Shown here in pieces: positions 62,103 to 64,000 of a stretch of 64,000 nt of DNA. The position numbers were made by a program, and so were the translations under genes. Source of the stretch: Gluconacetobacter liquefaciens (GTDB lineage: Bacteria > Pseudomonadota > Alphaproteobacteria > Acetobacterales > Acetobacteraceae); contig NZ_QQAW01000002.1 of the NCBI RefSeq assembly GCF_003350405.1, positions 186,001 to 250,000 on the forward strand, written 5' to 3'. The first letter of the stretch is position 1; the number at the start of each line of letters is the position of its first letter. Below the pieces are notes generated by a model. The model made no database searches, had not been told where the DNA came from, and was given only the letters and a program-made list of their open reading frames with translations.

Positions 62103-63275
62103 ATGTCGCGCGTTGGGGCGTCGCCGACGGCTGCGGTTTCGGACCGGGTGCGTGCGGCCGCGGCGCAGGGAATCGCCATCACCAATCTGGGCGAGGGAGA
62201 GCTGGATTTCGCGACGCCAGCGCATGTCGTGATGGCGGGGAAGTGCGCGATCGACCGTGGAGAGACGAAATATACCGCAGTTTCCGGAACGGTGTCCTTG
62301 AAGGAAGCGATTCGGAAAAAATTCGAACGCGACAACGGCATTTCGTTCCGGAATGCGGAGATTATCGCGGGGAATGGTGCCAAGCAGCTTATTTTCAATG
62401 CATTTCTGGCGACGCTCGATGATGGTGACGAGGTGATCCTGCCTGCGCCGTATTGGGTGTCGTATCCCGATATGATCCGCCTGACCGGGGGGCGGCCGGT
62501 TGCGGTGGGTACGACCATGGCGTCGGGATGGAAATTACAGCCCGAAACGTTGCGATCTGCCATTACGCCGCGTACGCGCTGGTTGGTGCTCAATTCCCCC
62601 GGCAACCCGACGGGGGCGGTGTACACAGCCGCGGAGCTGCGTGCGTTGCTGGAGGTCCTGGACGGGTTTCCCGATATTCTCGTGCTGGCGGATGATATTT
62701 ACGAGCCGCTGCGCTATGGGGTGCCATTCTCCACGCCGCTGCAGGTAAGGCCGGACATGCGTGAGCGTGTTCTGACGGTCAATGGCGTGTCGAAAAGCCA
62801 TGCCATGACGGGGTGGCGGCTGGGCTATGCAGCGGGGCCGGAATGGCTGGTGCGGGCGATGGATATTCTGCAGTCGCAGAGCACGTCGAACCCCAGCAGT
62901 ATCAGCCAGGGCGCGGCTATTGCGGCACTTGTCGAGCCGCCTGTCTTTCTGGAGGGGTGGCTGGAAACGCTGGCAGCCCGCCGGGCGATCGTCATGGATA
63001 TGGTCGCACGGATTCCGGGCCTGCGTGCCTGGCGGCCGGAGGGTGCTTTTTATGTCTTTATCGACGTGAGGGAGTGGCTGGCTGGCTCGGGGCAGCCGCT
63101 GGGCATTGTCGATGATGTCGGCATGGCGGCATGGCTGATCGGGTCCGCACGGGCGGCACTGGTGCCGGGGACGGCGTTCGGGGCACCGGGGCATCTGCGA
63201 CTGGCCTTTGCCATCGAGACCGATACGCTGCGGGCGACCTGCGAGCGCATCGTCGCGGCGTGCATCCCCGTCTGA
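62103..63275 (+). CDS. Class I/II PLP-dependent aminotransferase (aspartate/aromatic type)
   Basis: 390 residues from the ATG at 62103; a TTG at 62037 would add 22 mostly polar residues that are not conserved in the family. The PLP lysine is in 'NGVSKSHAMTGWRLGY', with 'NSPGNPTGAVYT' and 'LADDIYEPLRYG' forming the cofactor site and 'RLAFAIET' near the end. Typical of AatA/AspC-like aspartate or aromatic aminotransferases. Divergent from the SDR gene and followed 98 bp later by a GntR regulator gene, suggesting a substrate-controlled catabolic role (inference). Confidence 0.9.
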   Translation: MSRVGASPTAAVSDRVRAAAAQGIAITNLGEGELDFATPAHVVMAGKCAIDRGETKYTAVSGTVSLKEAIRKKFERDNGISFRNAEIIAGNGAKQLIFNAFLATLDDGDEVILPAPYWVSYPDMIRLTGGRPVAVGTTMASGWKLQPETLRSAITPRTRWLVLNSPGNPTGAVYTAAELRALLEVLDGFPDILVLADDIYEPLRYGVPFSTPLQVRPDMRERVLTVNGVSKSHAMTGWRLGYAAGPEWLVRAMDILQSQSTSNPSSISQGAAIAALVEPPVFLEGWLETLAARRAIVMDMVARIPGLRAWRPEGAFYVFIDVREWLAGSGQPLGIVDDVGMAAWLIGSARAALVPGTAFGAPGHLRLAFAIETDTLRATCERIVAACIPV

Positions 63276-63372
63276 CGGGCCCCGTTGCCGGCGGACGCCG
63301 TTTGGCAATGCATACCGGCATGCTTATGATAGCATGTCGGGCGTCGCCTCTCCGACATGTCGCATTGCAGGA

Positions 63373-64000
63373 ATGACAGTGAATACGAGTGCCTTGCTCC
63401 CCGTGCGGTCGAGTGTCCATCGGCAATATACGATAGCCAACGCGATCGTCGACCTTCTGAGACGGGAGCGGGCGGAGCGGGGATACCATCTGCGCGAGCA
63501 ATGGCTGAGTGATCAACTGGGCCTTTCGCGTACGCCGGTGCGGTCCGCATTGCAGATCCTGGCGTCGCGCGGGATTGTCCAGGCGCGGCGCAACCAGGGA
63601 TATTTCCTGGAAATGGCGCTGGATTCGATCAACGAGATCGCGCTGTCGCCTCCTCCGACGCCTGACCAGGATCTTTATATCCGTCTGGTCCGGGATCGGC
63701 TGGCCGGGCGGATTACCAACGACTTCACGCAGAGAGACCTTGCCGCGCTTTACAAGGCTGACCGGACCGTGATGCTCCAGACGCTTCGGCGACTGACGGA
63801 TGACGGGTTGCTGCAATCGAACGGGGCGCGGAACTGGTCGTTCGTGCAGGCACTGGATAACGGGGCGGCCCTTGAAGAAAGCTTCCAGTTTCGTCGCATG
63901 TTCGAGCCCCAGGCGATTCTTCTACCCGGTTTCCGGGTCGATCATGCGCAACTGGAGCTGAGCATCCAGCAGCATCGACAGATTGCGTGCGCCGATGTCG
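63373..64000 (+). CDS. GntR-family regulator with two winged-helix domains (3' truncated by window edge)
   Basis: 209 complete codons visible from the ATG at 63373; no stop in the window. The first winged HTH is 'LREQWLSDQLGLSRTPVRSAL' (in part), ending 'GIVQARRNQGYFL'. A second HTH-like segment follows: 'FTQRDLAALYKADRTVMLQTL' (in part) and 'TDDGLLQSNG'. Then comes the start of an effector region ('FQFRRMFEPQAILLPGF') resembling FCD-type domains. Having two wHTH units in tandem is unusual for GntR proteins. It probably controls the aminotransferase upstream or the SDR-receptor genes. Very likely a real gene. Confidence 0.82.
   Translation, partial: MTVNTSALLPVRSSVHRQYTIANAIVDLLRRERAERGYHLREQWLSDQLGLSRTPVRSALQILASRGIVQARRNQGYFLEMALDSINEIALSPPPTPDQDLYIRLVRDRLAGRITNDFTQRDLAALYKADRTVMLQTLRRLTDDGLLQSNGARNWSFVQALDNGAALEESFQFRRMFEPQAILLPGFRVDHAQLELSIQQHRQIACADV

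Noticed and set aside
1-64000. tRNA, rRNA, CRISPR arrays or insertion sequences
   Set aside because: No cloverleaf-like, repeat-spacer or transposase-type sequences were seen by eye.

Overview
This 64-kb window is chromosomal DNA from a GC-rich alphaproteobacterium. Gene content points to the Acetobacteraceae (acetic acid bacteria, Gluconacetobacter/Komagataeibacter-like): many TonB receptors, OprB- and OprP-type porins, tandem GGDEF-EAL proteins, PreTA, an alphaproteobacterial zapA-6S RNA-ygfA locus, and a dispersed A/T-tract intergenic repeat. The assignment is inference from content; no rRNA, tRNA, CRISPR array or insertion sequence was found.

Layout. 1-4.6 kb: the tail of a radical SAM protein facing a minus-strand operon of a Pro-rich OmpA-like protein, a MotA/ExbB-like channel, a MotB-like peptidoglycan-binding stator and a flippase. 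4.7-8.5 kb: suhB, then elongation factor P with its two lysylation enzymes (efp, epmB, epmA). 8.6-13.4 kb: a Gly/Trp-rich lipoprotein, a fasciclin lipoprotein, thiE, a small zapA-associated gene, zapA, 6S RNA, 5-formyl-THF cyclo-ligase and a YmdB-type phosphoesterase. 13.4-14.7 kb: an AT-richer islet with a P-loop NTPase and a GIY-YIG protein. 14.8-23.2 kb: an MFS carrier, an OprB porin, a Rieske oxygenase flanked by two LysR genes, and a FUSC exporter. 23.4-27.8 kb: two translationally coupled GGDEF-EAL enzymes. 27.8-33.2 kb: LysR/pirin, ung and the pyrimidine reductase preTA, with a RutR-like operator. 33.2-38.5 kb: an iron-starvation-type sigma factor, FecR-like anti-sigma factor, TonB receptor and histidine acid phosphatase, apparently one operon. 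38.7-42.5 kb: YfdX and a copper-uptake pair (DUF2946 plus OprC-type receptor). 42.5-50.5 kb: a DODA-type dioxygenase, then LysR/Fe-ADH/MHS transporter/mmsA followed by isocitrate lyase with a strong terminator. 50.7-58.3 kb: two tandem OprO/P-like porin paralogues and a sulfate ABC transporter (sbp-cysT-cysW-cysA). 58.4-64 kb: a compositionally different block with a TonB receptor and an atypical SDR, a class I aminotransferase and the start of a GntR regulator.

How the genes work together. Several blocks look like self-contained modules: EF-P and its modification; the cytokinesis/6S locus; c-di-GMP turnover; surface-signalled acquisition of a phosphorylated substrate; copper uptake; conversion of a C3 acid or semialdehyde to acetyl-CoA feeding the glyoxylate shunt; and sulfate-type anion uptake. 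Three copies of a ~100-130-bp A/T-tract repeat sit immediately 3' of plus-strand genes. The most interesting points are the sigma/anti-sigma/receptor/phosphatase operon, the 6S RNA whose closing stem reaches the ygfA start, the motor-like envelope operon, and the 3'-end repeat family.
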